Part shown: positions 1-9,988 of the stretch, in pieces | Numbering within the stretch: position 1 is the first letter of the stretch | Layout of the letters: every line of letters begins with the position of its first letter | Assembly: GCA_913053615.1 (NCBI GenBank) | Contig: CAJXHA010000004.1 | Span: 1 to 34,684, forward strand | DNA: 34,684 bases | Direction: 5' to 3' | DNA from: an uncultured Bacteriovoracaceae bacterium | GTDB lineage: Bacteria; Bdellovibrionota; Bacteriovoracia; Bacteriovoracales; Bacteriovoracaceae | The notes under the pieces: model-generated | What the model was told of the DNA's origin: nothing | The model's input: the letters and a program-made list of their open reading frames with translations, nothing else | The model's database searches: none | Position numbers and translations under genes: made by a program

Positions 1-1
1 A

Positions 2-802
2 TTTCAATACGCTGAGGGCGGAACTTTATTCTTAGATGAAATTGGTGATATTTCACCAACGATGCAAGTAAAGCTATTAAGAGTTTTACAAGAAAAGAAA
101 TTTACACCCGTTGGTTCTAATAGAGAGATTTCAGTTGATGTAAGAATCATTGCGGCCTCTCATAAACCTTTTGAAGAAATGATCAAAGATGGATCTTTTA
201 GAGAAGATTTATTTTATCGTTTAAATGTACTACCTGTTTATCTTCCACCTTTAAGAGATAGAAAATCAGATATTCCACATTTAGTTAATTATTATATCGA
301 TTACTTTAATAATATTCACAATCTTGAAGTAAAAGGGATTGTTCCTGAAGCTTTAAAGCATATGCAAGAGTATAAGTGGCCAGGTAATATTCGTGAGCTA
401 AGAAATACTATTGAGCATTGTTTTATTATGGAATCTTCTGACTATATTACTGAACAAGCTATTCCTGCGAAAATTAAGTCAGGTGGTGAGGATAAAGTTG
501 AAGAAGATGGTCCAAACGATGCAATGATCGACTTTAAAGGGATTCAAAATTCTGTATTAGATAAGGATCCAAGTGACGTTGATAATTCTGCTTACCAATT
601 TACTTTTGCTAAAAAAGAAGATGGTGAGATTAAAATGGACTTTCAATCTGCCAAAGATAAGTTTGAACAAGAATTTATTGAACAAGCTCTAAAACTTAAT
701 AAGGGTAAAATTAATCAAACTGCTCTTAATGCAAATATTCCTAAGAAGACATTGCTTAGAAAAATTGAGAAGTATGATATAAACCCAAAAGATTATTACT
801 AA
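2..802 (+). CDS. sigma-54-dependent transcriptional activator (AAA+ domain C-terminal part plus HTH), 5' truncated by window edge
   Basis: Frame is open from base 2 ([40 protein letters not shown]..., Walker [46 protein letters not shown]), with a C-terminal Fis-type HTH region. Confidence 0.95.
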   Translation, partial: FQYAEGGTLFLDEIGDISPTMQVKLLRVLQEKKFTPVGSNREISVDVRIIAASHKPFEEMIKDGSFREDLFYRLNVLPVYLPPLRDRKSDIPHLVNYYIDYFNNIHNLEVKGIVPEALKHMQEYKWPGNIRELRNTIEHCFIMESSDYITEQAIPAKIKSGGEDKVEEDGPNDAMIDFKGIQNSVLDKDPSDVDNSAYQFTFAKKEDGEIKMDFQSAKDKFEQEFIEQALKLNKGKINQTALNANIPKKTLLRKIEKYDINPKDYY

Positions 803-803
803 G

Positions 804-1310
804 ATGAAAAAACTCTGGATTTATATAGTTGCCATAGTCTCAATCGTTGTCATTGATCAATGGTCTAAGTACGTTGTCGCTTCTAGTTTTTATATTGGAG
901 AGTCTGTAAAAGTAATTCCAGGCTTTTTTAATTTAACATATGTCCACAACCCTGGTGCTGCATTTGGTTTTGGTGGTGGTTATAATGATATAATTCGCTT
1001 TCTATTATTTAAAGCACTTCCTGTGGTTGCTTGTGTGTGGTTACTTGTTCTTATGATTAAATCAATGAAGGGACCAATGCTAATGAGCTGGGCATATGCA
1101 CTTATTTTAGGTGGAGCTGTTGGAAATCTAATTGATCGTTTTCGCTTAGACTATGTTGTCGACTTCTTTGACTTTTATTATGGAAAGTCACACTTCGCAA
1201 CTTTCAATGTAGCAGATACATCTATTTCAATTGCAGCTGGTTTACTCATAATCGATTTCTTAATTCAAAGAAAAGAAGAAAATCAATTAGGTGATGAAGT
1301 AAAAGAATGA
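804..1310 (+). CDS. lspA: lipoprotein signal peptidase (signal peptidase II)
   Basis: 168 aa, 4 TM-like segments, motifs VHNPGAAFG, GGAVGNLIDR and FNVADTSI. Confidence 0.96.
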   Translation: MKKLWIYIVAIVSIVVIDQWSKYVVASSFYIGESVKVIPGFFNLTYVHNPGAAFGFGGGYNDIIRFLLFKALPVVACVWLLVLMIKSMKGPMLMSWAYALILGGAVGNLIDRFRLDYVVDFFDFYYGKSHFATFNVADTSISIAAGLLIIDFLIQRKEENQLGDEVKE

Positions 1311-2044
1311 TTCCATTTATAACTCTCTTTGGCGAAAAGCTATTTCTCTATCCCTTTATGATGGGAGCTGCCTGGGGAGTTGGATATCATATTTCTAAAT
1401 CACTTAATCAAAAATACCATGTCTTTAAAAATTTTAACTGGATTTTTCTGGGTATTTTCATTTCAAGTTGGCTTGGCTCAAAGCTCTTTTATCTATTAAG
1501 TGTTGATACAAATGCAAAGACGAGTATCGCTCAAAATACAAACTTCTGGTTAGGTGGTGGTTTTGTCTTTTATGGTGGTCTTATTGGTGGAATCATTTTT
1601 ATCGCATTAATGACTTGGAAGTTTAAAGTAGATATCGGAGATTTTAGTATCTTTATTCCTTCTATTCTTTTGGGTCATGCTATTGGGCGTATTGGCTGTT
1701 TTCTAGCAGGTTGTTGTTATGGGGTAGAGTTAGAGCATGAATACTTTTTTTCACATTATCTGCATGGAGCTGAGCGCTTTCCTGTTCAATTATTAGAGGC
1801 GATAGCACTAGTTATTGGGGGATGGTATTTCTTGAGAAGGTTTCAAATTAGATCATTTGAATATGTGATGAATTACTTCTTCTTTTATGCACTTGTACGT
1901 TTTATGACTGAGTTATGGCGAGGTGATAGCTTTAGAGGAATCTGGTTTGATCTTATTTCTACTTCACAGATTATTGCTGCAGTATTTGTATTCGTATTTC
2001 TCTTTTGGAAAGTTAAAACTTTAAATAAGATTTCAAATAGATAG
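1307..2044 (+). CDS. lgt: prolipoprotein diacylglyceryl transferase
   Basis: Motif GHAIGRIGCFLAGCCYG, polytopic, ATGA overlap with lspA stop. Confidence 0.93.
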   Translation: MIPFITLFGEKLFLYPFMMGAAWGVGYHISKSLNQKYHVFKNFNWIFLGIFISSWLGSKLFYLLSVDTNAKTSIAQNTNFWLGGGFVFYGGLIGGIIFIALMTWKFKVDIGDFSIFIPSILLGHAIGRIGCFLAGCCYGVELEHEYFFSHYLHGAERFPVQLLEAIALVIGGWYFLRRFQIRSFEYVMNYFFFYALVRFMTELWRGDSFRGIWFDLISTSQIIAAVFVFVFLFWKVKTLNKISNR

Positions 2045-2068
2045 CTTGTAAATATAAGTTATTACAAG
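2045..2068 (+). other. short inverted repeat / hairpin (CTTGTAA...TTACAAG) after lgt
   Basis: 7-bp perfect arms, 10-nt loop, no U-tract; role unknown. Confidence 0.4.
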
Positions 2069-2131
2069 GCCTTCTGGTATTTTCTTCAATTGATACTTAT
2101 GGTATGAAAATTTAGTTTAATTATTTAAAAT

Positions 2132-5100
2132 TTGGATAAAATTATGGAAAAGAAACTTCGATTTGTTACTGCTGCGAGTCTATTTGATGGGCATGATGTG
2201 TCTATTAATATCATGAGAAGGTTATTGCAATCTAAAGGTGTTGAGGTCATTCATCTAGGACACAATAGATCTGTGAAAGAGGTTGTTGATGCTGCAATTA
2301 GTGAAGATGCAAATGCAATCGCAATAAGCTCTTACCAAGGTGGGCATAATGAATACTTTCGTTATATCTATGATCTTCTAAAAGAAAATAATGCAACTAA
2401 TATAAAAATATTTGGTGGTGGTGGTGGTGTAATTACTCCTCCTGAAATTAAAGAGCTTCATGAATATGGTATTGAAAGAATCTATCACCCACAAGATGGA
2501 ATGAAGTTAGGCCTTGAAGGTATTATTGATGATATGATTGCAAAGGCAACTTATTCAACAATCGAAAATGAAAACTTTGAAAAATACAACACAGATAATT
2601 TAAGTATTCGTGAAATATCTAAAGTAATTACTTATATTGAAGATAGAGGTGAAGTTCCTATAAAGTACCCAAGTGGTAAAACACCTGTACTAGGAATTAC
2701 GGGAACAGGTGGAGCTGGTAAGTCATCTATGATTGATGAATTATTATTAAGGTTTTATCGTAATTATCCTGATAAAAAAATAGCACTTGTATCAGTTGAT
2801 CCAACTAAGAAGAAAACTCAAGGTGCTCTACTTGGAGATAGGATTCGCTTGGGTAGTGCTAGTTATGATTCTATTTTTGTAAGATCACTTGCAACAAGAA
2901 ACTCTAAGAATGAATTATCACCACAAATTGAAAAAGTTGTGGGCTTTTTAAAGTCTCAAAGTTTTGATCTTATAATTGTTGAAACTTCTGGTATCGGTCA
3001 AGCAAGTGATGAGATCACTCAAGTAGCCGATAAGTGTATATATGTTATGACTCCAGAGTACGGAGCGGCATCTCAGTTAGAAAAGATTGAAATGCTAGAA
3101 GTTGCGGACTTTGTTATTATAAATAAGTTTGAAAAGCCTCGCAGTGAAGACTCCCTTAGAGATGTAAGAAAACAATATAGAAGAAATAAAAAGCTTTTTG
3201 CTAATCACCCTGGAAGTCCAGAAGATAATGAGTTACCAATCTATGGCACAATGGCTTCAAAGTTTAATGATGTTGGTATTAATGCTTTATTTGTAGATCT
3301 TTTAAAAACTTTTAATTTTGAAGAAAATGATCTGGTTAAGAATTTAAAGTGTGAAAAGTTCCCAGAGATTAAAACGTCTATTATCCCAGCAAAGCAAATT
3401 AATTATTTAAGAGATATCTCAGAAACTGTTAGGGGATATAATCAAAAAACTCTTGAGTTAGCTACAACCTTATCAAAGGTAGATGCCCTTCAGAAATCAA
3501 AAGAAATACTAAAGAGTAAAGATGTGATTGCTGAGATCGATGGTGAATTAAGTAAGCTTAAATCAGAAATCGATAATGTAACAGAAGATGACCTCAAAAC
3601 TTTTGATGAAACTATTCAAATGTATCGCGAGGGTAAGTTTACTTATCATGTTAGAGATAAAGAAATAAATGTAGATTCACAATACATATCTTTATCTCAT
3701 CAAAAGATATCTAGAGTTGGGTTTCCTGAGTTCTCAAATCTTGCAGATAAGATAAAGTTCATTAGACGTGAAAATTTACCTGGCTTCTATCCATATGCTG
3801 GTGGAATTTTTCCATTTAAAAGAAAAGATGAAGACCCTAAAAGGATGTTCGCCGGTGAGGGTGGTCCAAAAAGAACTAATAAAAGATTTCATTACTTATC
3901 AAAAGATGATGAATCTAAGCGTTTATCTACTGCCTTCGATTCAGTAACTCTTTATGGTGAGGATCCAGACTACAGACCTGATATTTATGGGAAAGTTGGT
4001 GAATCTGGTGTGTCGATTGCTACTTTAAAAGATATGCAAGACCTTTTTGATGGATTTGATCTTACAAATCCAAGAACATCAGTTTCTATGACGATAAATG
4101 GACCAGCTCCAATTATCTTGGCAATGTTTATGAACACTGCAATTAAGCAAAAGCTTAGCGGTGCTGATTTAAATGATCCTGCCAAGAGACTTGAGGTCAT
4201 GAGAAATGTTAGAGGGACAGTACAGGCTGATATTCTTAAAGAGGATCAAGCCCAGAATACATGTATCTTCTCTTTAGACTTTGCCTTGAAGTTAATGGGG
4301 GATGTTCAAGAGTATTTTAGCCGTAATTTAATTAAAAATTACTACGCTGTAAGTATTAGTGGCTACCATATTGCAGAGGCAGGTGCGAATCCAATCACTC
4401 AATTAGCATTCACACTTTCAAATGGGTTTACTTATGTTGAATACTATTTAAGTCGTGGATTAAAAATTGATGAGTTCGCTGAAAACTTAAGCTTCTTTTT
4501 CTCAAATGGTTTAGATCCTGAGTACAGTGTTATCGGACGTGTTGCTCGTAAAATTTGGGCAATTACTATGAAAGAAAAGTATGGGGCGAATATTAAGTCT
4601 CAAAAATTAAAGTACCATATTCAAACTTCTGGGCGTTCGTTACATGCACAGGAAATTGACTTTAATGATATTAGAACGACGCTGCAGGCATTTCTCGCTT
4701 TAAGTGATAATTGTAACTCGCTTCATACAAATGCATATGATGAGGCAATTACAACTCCTACTGAGGAGTCCGTTAGAAGAGCTATGGCGATTCAAATGAT
4801 AATTAATAGAGAGTTTGGATTAAATAAAACAGATAATCCTCTACAAGGATCTTATATTATTAATGAACTTTCTGAGATTGTTGAGGAAGCTGTCCTTTCT
4901 GAGTTCGAAAGAATTTCAGACAAGGGTGGAGTACTTGGTGCTATGGAAAGTATGTATCAAAGAGCACAAATCCAAGAGGAAAGTTTATACTATGAATCTT
5001 TAAAGGATTCAGGAGAACTTCCTATTATTGGTGTGAATACGTATATCGCTGATAATGTTGACGATCAATTAAATCAAGAGATTGAGTTAACTAGAGCCTC

Positions 5101-5314
5101 TGCACAAGAGAAAGAAGATCAAATCAATCGATTGAAAAGTTTCCAAAAAGAAAATGAAAGTGAAGCTCAAAACCAATTAAATAAACTAAGAGAAGTTGCA
5201 CTTCGTAATGGAAATATTTTTGAACAATTACTTGAAGCTGTTAATTATTGTTCACTTGGACAAATTACAAACGTGCTTTATGAAGTTGGTGGTAAATATA
5301 GAAGGAATATGTAA
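2132..5314 (+). CDS. icmF: fused adenosylcobalamin-dependent acyl-CoA mutase (B12-binding domain + MeaB-like GTPase + mutase large domain), IcmF-type
   Basis: N-terminal B12-binding DGHDVSINIMRRLLQSKGVEVIHLG; P-loop GITGTGGAGKSS; mutase core FAGEGGPKRTNKRFHYLS..., GKVGESGVSIATL, SISGYHIAEAGANPITQLAF. TTG start at 2132 or ATG at 2144. Confidence 0.93.
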   Translation: MDKIMEKKLRFVTAASLFDGHDVSINIMRRLLQSKGVEVIHLGHNRSVKEVVDAAISEDANAIAISSYQGGHNEYFRYIYDLLKENNATNIKIFGGGGGVITPPEIKELHEYGIERIYHPQDGMKLGLEGIIDDMIAKATYSTIENENFEKYNTDNLSIREISKVITYIEDRGEVPIKYPSGKTPVLGITGTGGAGKSSMIDELLLRFYRNYPDKKIALVSVDPTKKKTQGALLGDRIRLGSASYDSIFVRSLATRNSKNELSPQIEKVVGFLKSQSFDLIIVETSGIGQASDEITQVADKCIYVMTPEYGAASQLEKIEMLEVADFVIINKFEKPRSEDSLRDVRKQYRRNKKLFANHPGSPEDNELPIYGTMASKFNDVGINALFVDLLKTFNFEENDLVKNLKCEKFPEIKTSIIPAKQINYLRDISETVRGYNQKTLELATTLSKVDALQKSKEILKSKDVIAEIDGELSKLKSEIDNVTEDDLKTFDETIQMYREGKFTYHVRDKEINVDSQYISLSHQKISRVGFPEFSNLADKIKFIRRENLPGFYPYAGGIFPFKRKDEDPKRMFAGEGGPKRTNKRFHYLSKDDESKRLSTAFDSVTLYGEDPDYRPDIYGKVGESGVSIATLKDMQDLFDGFDLTNPRTSVSMTINGPAPIILAMFMNTAIKQKLSGADLNDPAKRLEVMRNVRGTVQADILKEDQAQNTCIFSLDFALKLMGDVQEYFSRNLIKNYYAVSISGYHIAEAGANPITQLAFTLSNGFTYVEYYLSRGLKIDEFAENLSFFFSNGLDPEYSVIGRVARKIWAITMKEKYGANIKSQKLKYHIQTSGRSLHAQEIDFNDIRTTLQAFLALSDNCNSLHTNAYDEAITTPTEESVRRAMAIQMIINREFGLNKTDNPLQGSYIINELSEIVEEAVLSEFERISDKGGVLGAMESMYQRAQIQEESLYYESLKDSGELPIIGVNTYIADNVDDQLNQEIELTRASAQEKEDQINRLKSFQKENESEAQNQLNKLREVALRNGNIFEQLLEAVNYCSLGQITNVLYEVGGKYRRNM

Positions 5315-5883
5315 TGGCCAAAGTCTATACTAAAACTGGGGATAAGGGTGAAACAAGTCTTGTAAGTGGTAATCGAGTTCCAAAGGGGAATGTTCGCATT
5401 GATACTTATGGTGAAGTCGATGAATTAAACTCTTACCTTGGTTTAATTGTAACTCATATAAGTGAAAAGGATGTCTTATCAAAAGAAGTTGAAGTCTTTC
5501 ACACTATTCAGAATAATTTATTTAATCTCGGTTCCAACTTGGCCTGTGAGAAAGAGTATAGAGAAAAATATCAATTACCAAACTTAGCTTCGGAGAATGT
5601 GAGTTATCTCGAGCAACAAATAGATCGTTATAATGAAGATCTTGAGAACTTAAAAAACTTTATATTACCAGGGGGTAGTATTGAGGCAAGCCATGCTCAT
5701 GTTGCACGAACTATTTGCCGTAGAGTCGAAAGAAAAATGGTGAATTATCAGTATAATTTTCCAAACGAAATTCCAGATTTTGCAATAGAGTATATTAATC
5801 GTCTCTCAGATTTCTTATTTGTTTTTGCTCGTTATGCGAATAAAAAATTTAATAAAAAAGATATTCTTTGGAAGATAAAGTAA
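5314..5883 (+). CDS. ATP:cob(I)alamin adenosyltransferase (PduO/MMAB type)
   Basis: MAKVYTKTGDKGETSLVSGNRVPK..DTYGEVDELNSYLG; FILPGGS; HVARTICRRVER; NRLSDFLFVFAR. Start overlaps mutase stop. Confidence 0.95.
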   Translation: MAKVYTKTGDKGETSLVSGNRVPKGNVRIDTYGEVDELNSYLGLIVTHISEKDVLSKEVEVFHTIQNNLFNLGSNLACEKEYREKYQLPNLASENVSYLEQQIDRYNEDLENLKNFILPGGSIEASHAHVARTICRRVERKMVNYQYNFPNEIPDFAIEYINRLSDFLFVFARYANKKFNKKDILWKIK

Positions 5884-6642
5884 TTAGATTTTAAAAATTG
5901 TTTCTCCAATAGTCCCTTTCTCTCGAGAGCGGTTCCAATTAAAGAAAACAATGGCAGCAACAACACTTCCGATTAGGTAGAAAAGGTTTTCACCTACAAT
6001 AATTTGAGTAGGATCTTTCATAAGCTTTGCCATTAATTTTTTTTCACTAGACATCTTATAAGCAAACGGGCCAATTAAAATTCCAAGTCCAATTGCTAAG
6101 TCTAGTACAATTGCAAGTTTTTCAAGGATCACAAGCTTTTTAGCTGCTTTGCGATTATTATCCGCATCTTCAGCTACACCCTCGTATAACTTAGCATTTT
6201 TAACATATTCTTTTTGTTTCTTGGCTTTATTCTGTGTTTTTCTTTTTGTCTCTTGAAATGTTTCCAGCTCTAAAGTGATAGAACCATTTCTTCTGTTTGA
6301 ATGTGATGAAGTATGTCTTTTTATTTGCTCATTATCTAGTTTTGTATCTTCCAGTTTAATTTTTGTGGTACCAATACGAATTTCATCACCAATATAGAGT
6401 CTTTGTTTTTTTACTTTTATTTCATTTAAGAAAACACCATTCTTGGATTCACAGTCCTCAACAAAAAGACAATCATTTTCAACAAAGGCCTTGCAGTGTA
6501 GTCCACTGCAAAGTTCATCATTAACTTGAACTTTAGATCTCTTAGAGCGACCAATTGTTGTTGGAAGTGTTGTCACGGGAACAGTCTTCTTCTTACCGCT
6601 TGCATCAGTAATAGTAATATAGAGCTTTAATGTTTTCTCCAT
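5884..6642 (-). CDS. FHA-domain protein with C-terminal pair of TM segments
   Basis: TTIGRSKRSKVQVNDELCSGLHCKAFVENDCLFVEDCESKNGVFLNEIKV FHA core; basic linker; hydrophobic segments near C-terminus. Confidence 0.88.
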   Translation of the reverse strand: MEKTLKLYITITDASGKKKTVPVTTLPTTIGRSKRSKVQVNDELCSGLHCKAFVENDCLFVEDCESKNGVFLNEIKVKKQRLYIGDEIRIGTTKIKLEDTKLDNEQIKRHTSSHSNRRNGSITLELETFQETKRKTQNKAKKQKEYVKNAKLYEGVAEDADNNRKAAKKLVILEKLAIVLDLAIGLGILIGPFAYKMSSEKKLMAKLMKDPTQIIVGENLFYLIGSVVAAIVFFNWNRSREKGTIGETIFKI

Positions 6643-6668
6643 GCAAATATTTTAAGTTTTTTTTAATT

Positions 6669-7976
6669 CTAAGCAAAGTACTTTATTGCTATTTCCTCTT
6701 TAGGTGCTTGATATTTTTGAATTCCACTAAGCCAATCTATCTTTGCTTCTAGGGCCCTGAGCTTGGTGAATATACCAATATTCGCTCTATCGAGAAGAAC
6801 AAAGTCTTGATGTGGTGTTGGTCTATTTTTTAAAGTTTTTACTCGCTTAAAAAGATTGGAGACAAAATCTATCGGATTTATTTTCTCTGGAGCATAGCAA
6901 CCTTCCTTTGTATAAGGTAGATAGATTGATTTGGCAGTTTCAAGAAAGTGTTCAATAAGCTCATCGCTATCTTCCTTTGTGATTACTCCCAAGGATAAAA
7001 GTGCTTTGTGAAATAAATCTTTTTTATTATTCCTAATTGAATATGTAAGAAGGGAATAGGCCATTATAAAATCTTCGCTGAAAACTTTTGCACTCCCACA
7101 GTCTAATAGAAATATTTTTTCACCTTTAAAAAGATAATTTCCATTTTGAGGATCAGTATGCATAAAGCCTTTTCCAAATAACTGATCTAGGTGAAACTGA
7201 TAGAGACTTTCACCTATTGAATCTCTAACTTCACTTTGATAGTTCTTAATTGTGTCAAAGTTATCACCATCTATAAATTTAGTGGTAATTATTTTTTGTG
7301 TACAATAATCTAGCATTGGATCTTGAAAAAATATATTTGGGTGATGAGCATATAAAGCTTTAAATTTTTGAATATTACTTAATTCATTCTCATAATTACA
7401 TTCATCAAGGATAGATGCTGAAAGCTCTTCTATAAGCGGTTTTAGGTTAGGTACTTGAGGGAAAATTATTTTAAATAGTTTTGTGAGTTGATCTAGGTTT
7501 TTTAAATCATTCTTTATTGCAAGATCTATTTCTGGGTATTGAACCTTTATTGCTACTTCCTGACCATCCTTTGTTATTGCTTTATATACCTGTCCAATGG
7601 ATGCACTTGCTATAGGCGTGGAGTTAAACTCTTTAAAAAGATTTTCAGGATAATCTCCAATTTCACTTTTAAAGACTTCTCTCATTTGTGAATAAGGAAT
7701 TGTGGGAGCATCTTTTTGTAGTTTTTTAAAAAGTTCAACAATTTCTGGTGGGAGTGCAAGGTCTTCTGTTACAGAAATCATTTGACCTAATTTCATTACT
7801 GCCCCTTTGAGCTCACCCATACTCAAGATTAATTCTCTGGCCGCATTGAGCTTTCTAATATTTTCAATACTTTTTTGAGATTCAACTTTTTCAATTAGTA
7901 GGTGTGTACCGGCTTTAGTAAGAGCTTTTCCAAGGTCTGTAAGTCTTGATAATTTTGAAGATCTAAACTTTTTCAT
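6669..7976 (-). CDS. ABC1/AarF/UbiB-family atypical kinase
   Basis: ELKGAVMKLGQMIS (KxGQ), PIASASIGQVYKA (Ala-rich loop), VAIKVQYP, FGKGFMHTDPQNGNYLF, IFLLDCGSAK. Confidence 0.92.
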   Translation of the reverse strand: MKKFRSSKLSRLTDLGKALTKAGTHLLIEKVESQKSIENIRKLNAARELILSMGELKGAVMKLGQMISVTEDLALPPEIVELFKKLQKDAPTIPYSQMREVFKSEIGDYPENLFKEFNSTPIASASIGQVYKAITKDGQEVAIKVQYPEIDLAIKNDLKNLDQLTKLFKIIFPQVPNLKPLIEELSASILDECNYENELSNIQKFKALYAHHPNIFFQDPMLDYCTQKIITTKFIDGDNFDTIKNYQSEVRDSIGESLYQFHLDQLFGKGFMHTDPQNGNYLFKGEKIFLLDCGSAKVFSEDFIMAYSLLTYSIRNNKKDLFHKALLSLGVITKEDSDELIEHFLETAKSIYLPYTKEGCYAPEKINPIDFVSNLFKRVKTLKNRPTPHQDFVLLDRANIGIFTKLRALEAKIDWLSGIQKYQAPKEEIAIKYFA

Positions 7977-8008
7977 ATAGTAAGTGTTTGAAATGAGGTT
8001 TAAATAAG

Positions 8009-8037
8009 TTACAAATTGACTTATTTAAGGCTATAAT
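8009..8037 (+). promoter_or_regulatory. candidate sigma-70 promoter for the Fe-S carrier gene
   Basis: TTACAA - 17 nt - TATAAT, perfect -10, weak -35. Confidence 0.45.
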
Positions 8038-8065
8038 ATACTAAAACCAAGAATACGGGAAAACT

Positions 8066-8404
8066 ATGAATACAAATGAACTTATACAAATAACAGACAA
8101 AGCACTAGATCAAATTCAAACAATTTTCGAAAGTGAAGGAAAAGATTATAGCAAGGGACTAAGACTTGCTGTTGTTGGTGGTGGTTGTTCTGGACTACAA
8201 TACAAGATTGAATTCTCTGAACCAAAAGATAAAGACAATATTCTAGAATATAATGATGTTAAGGTTTTAATTGACCCTAAATCATCTATTTATCTAAAGG
8301 GTGTTGTGCTTGATTTTAAAGATGGCCTAAATGGAAAAGGCTTTGTCTTTGAAAATCCAAATGCTAAAAATACTTGTGGTTGTGGTGAGTCTTTCACTGT
8401 CTAA
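8066..8404 (+). CDS. A-type iron-sulfur cluster carrier (IscA/ErpA/HesB family)
   Basis: VVGGGCSGLQYKIEF and C-terminal NTCGCGESF, the three conserved cysteines. Confidence 0.95.
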   Translation: MNTNELIQITDKALDQIQTIFESEGKDYSKGLRLAVVGGGCSGLQYKIEFSEPKDKDNILEYNDVKVLIDPKSSIYLKGVVLDFKDGLNGKGFVFENPNAKNTCGCGESFTV

Positions 8405-8410
8405 TTACTA

Positions 8411-9937
8411 ATGGATATAATCGATTATTACTTTCAAACGCTTAAAGAGCCACAAAGGTACTCTTTAGAAGATTTTAAATGTATTCAAGTCAAAGGACCT
8501 GATGCATCTTCCTTTCTACAAAATCAAACTACAAATAATGTTTTAAGTCTCTCTGAGATGAGTTTTCAGACAAATTGTTTATTAACTCCAAAAGGACTTA
8601 TAGATAGTATTTTTCTACTATTAAAAATTAATGAAAATGAATTTCAAATCATTGTTGAAAAAGAGTTTTTAGAGCGAACTATTGAACGATTAGATAAATT
8701 TCTTATCTCTGAGGATGTTGAACTTACAACTATTGATCAACATTATAGCTTTTACTTTGGAAGAGCAAAGTTTGAAGGCCTAGAAGGATTTTTCTATGGT
8801 GAGAAAGGTTGGCTATCTGATAAAGATTTAAAAATAAACAAAACATCTGACCTAAAACTTTTTAAAACTCTCTCAGGTTATGTTTTATTTTCTGATATTA
8901 ATGGAAACACCCTCTTTAATAACTCCGGTGTAATAAATTTTGCATATGACCCTAAGAAAGGTTGTTTTCCTGGTAATGAAACAATTTCAAAAATTGAATC
9001 ACGTAAAGGTGCAGGTTTCAAAGATACTTTGCTTTTTGGCAAAGGAGAATTAACGCTTGCTATAGGTGATGCTCTAAGAATTGAAGGCCGCAAAGTAGCT
9101 ACTATTAATGACTTATTTAAATTAGATGATGATAACTTTATACTTAAAGTAGACTTGCTAAGAGATTACCGCATTGAAAATAAGAAGCTCACTCTTGATG
9201 ATTTTTCAAGTGAGTTAATTGTGCATAACTTACCTTATTATAATAGTAACGAAAAACATACATACCTATATGATAGAGCTATTGAATTATTTCAGGCCTC
9301 GCAAGATGAAAAGGCCATTGAGTATTTAAAATTAGTACTTTTTTATAAGCCAGATTATGCAGATGCTTATGAAACATTGGCAGTTATTCTTGGTCGTCAT
9401 GATCGATATGATGAAGCTATAGAACTCTTAGAAAAATTAGTTGAAGTTGATCCTAAATCAGTAATGGCACATACTAACTTATCTATGTTTCATATGAAGC
9501 TTGGTAATATAGAAGTTGCTGAAGAACATAAATCCCAGGCCACTTTAAAATCTTTTGAAAAGTTTGGTGAAGAAGCTGAAAACAAACGAAGACTTGAAGA
9601 AGCTAAAGAGGCGGAAAAAGCCGAAGAGATTCGTAAAGAAGGAATGTTCAAACAAGTTCTTGAAATAGATGAAGAAGATCCACTAGCAAATTATGGTATG
9701 GCCGAAATCCTTTTTAAAAGAAATACATTTAATGAGGCCAAGAGTCATTTAGAAAAAGTATTACAAACAGATGCCAAATATTCTGTCGCTTACTTACTAC
9801 TTGGTAAAGTTCATCTCTCACTTGGTGAGAAGGATCTCGCAAAAAGTGTTTTCACAAATGGTGTCGAGATAGCTGCAAAAAATGGTGATCTTATGCCAGC
9901 GAATGAAATGCAGCGATTTTTAAATGATTTGAATTAA
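8411..9937 (+). CDS. YgfZ/GcvT-like (folate-binding Fe-S maturation) protein fused to C-terminal TPR domain
   Basis: YgfZ signature KKGCFPGNETISKIESRKG; C-terminal TPR repeats (AIELFQASQDEKAIEYLKLVLFYKPDYADAYETLAVILGRHDRYDEAIELLEKLVEVDPKS...). Confidence 0.85.
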   Translation: MDIIDYYFQTLKEPQRYSLEDFKCIQVKGPDASSFLQNQTTNNVLSLSEMSFQTNCLLTPKGLIDSIFLLLKINENEFQIIVEKEFLERTIERLDKFLISEDVELTTIDQHYSFYFGRAKFEGLEGFFYGEKGWLSDKDLKINKTSDLKLFKTLSGYVLFSDINGNTLFNNSGVINFAYDPKKGCFPGNETISKIESRKGAGFKDTLLFGKGELTLAIGDALRIEGRKVATINDLFKLDDDNFILKVDLLRDYRIENKKLTLDDFSSELIVHNLPYYNSNEKHTYLYDRAIELFQASQDEKAIEYLKLVLFYKPDYADAYETLAVILGRHDRYDEAIELLEKLVEVDPKSVMAHTNLSMFHMKLGNIEVAEEHKSQATLKSFEKFGEEAENKRRLEEAKEAEKAEEIRKEGMFKQVLEIDEEDPLANYGMAEILFKRNTFNEAKSHLEKVLQTDAKYSVAYLLLGKVHLSLGEKDLAKSVFTNGVEIAAKNGDLMPANEMQRFLNDLN

Positions 9938-9952
9938 AAAATAGGTAAAAAA

Positions 9953-9974
9953 AAAGCCCTCAAAAGAGGGCTTT
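9953..9974. terminator. bidirectional rho-independent terminator between YgfZ-TPR and tRNA-Asn
   Basis: AAAGCCCTC-AAAA-GAGGGCTTT hairpin; flanking A-run and T-run. Confidence 0.8.
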
Positions 9975-9988
9975 AAATACTTAGAAAA

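Noticed and set aside
2045-2131. Possible cobalamin riboswitch before icmF
   Set aside because: Leader is only about 87 bp and no B12-box-like sequence is visible; only a small hairpin.
3026-3033. GCCGATAA sigma-28 -10 match inside icmF
   Set aside because: No TAAA at the required upstream spacing and it is inside coding sequence (encodes Ala-Asp-Lys).
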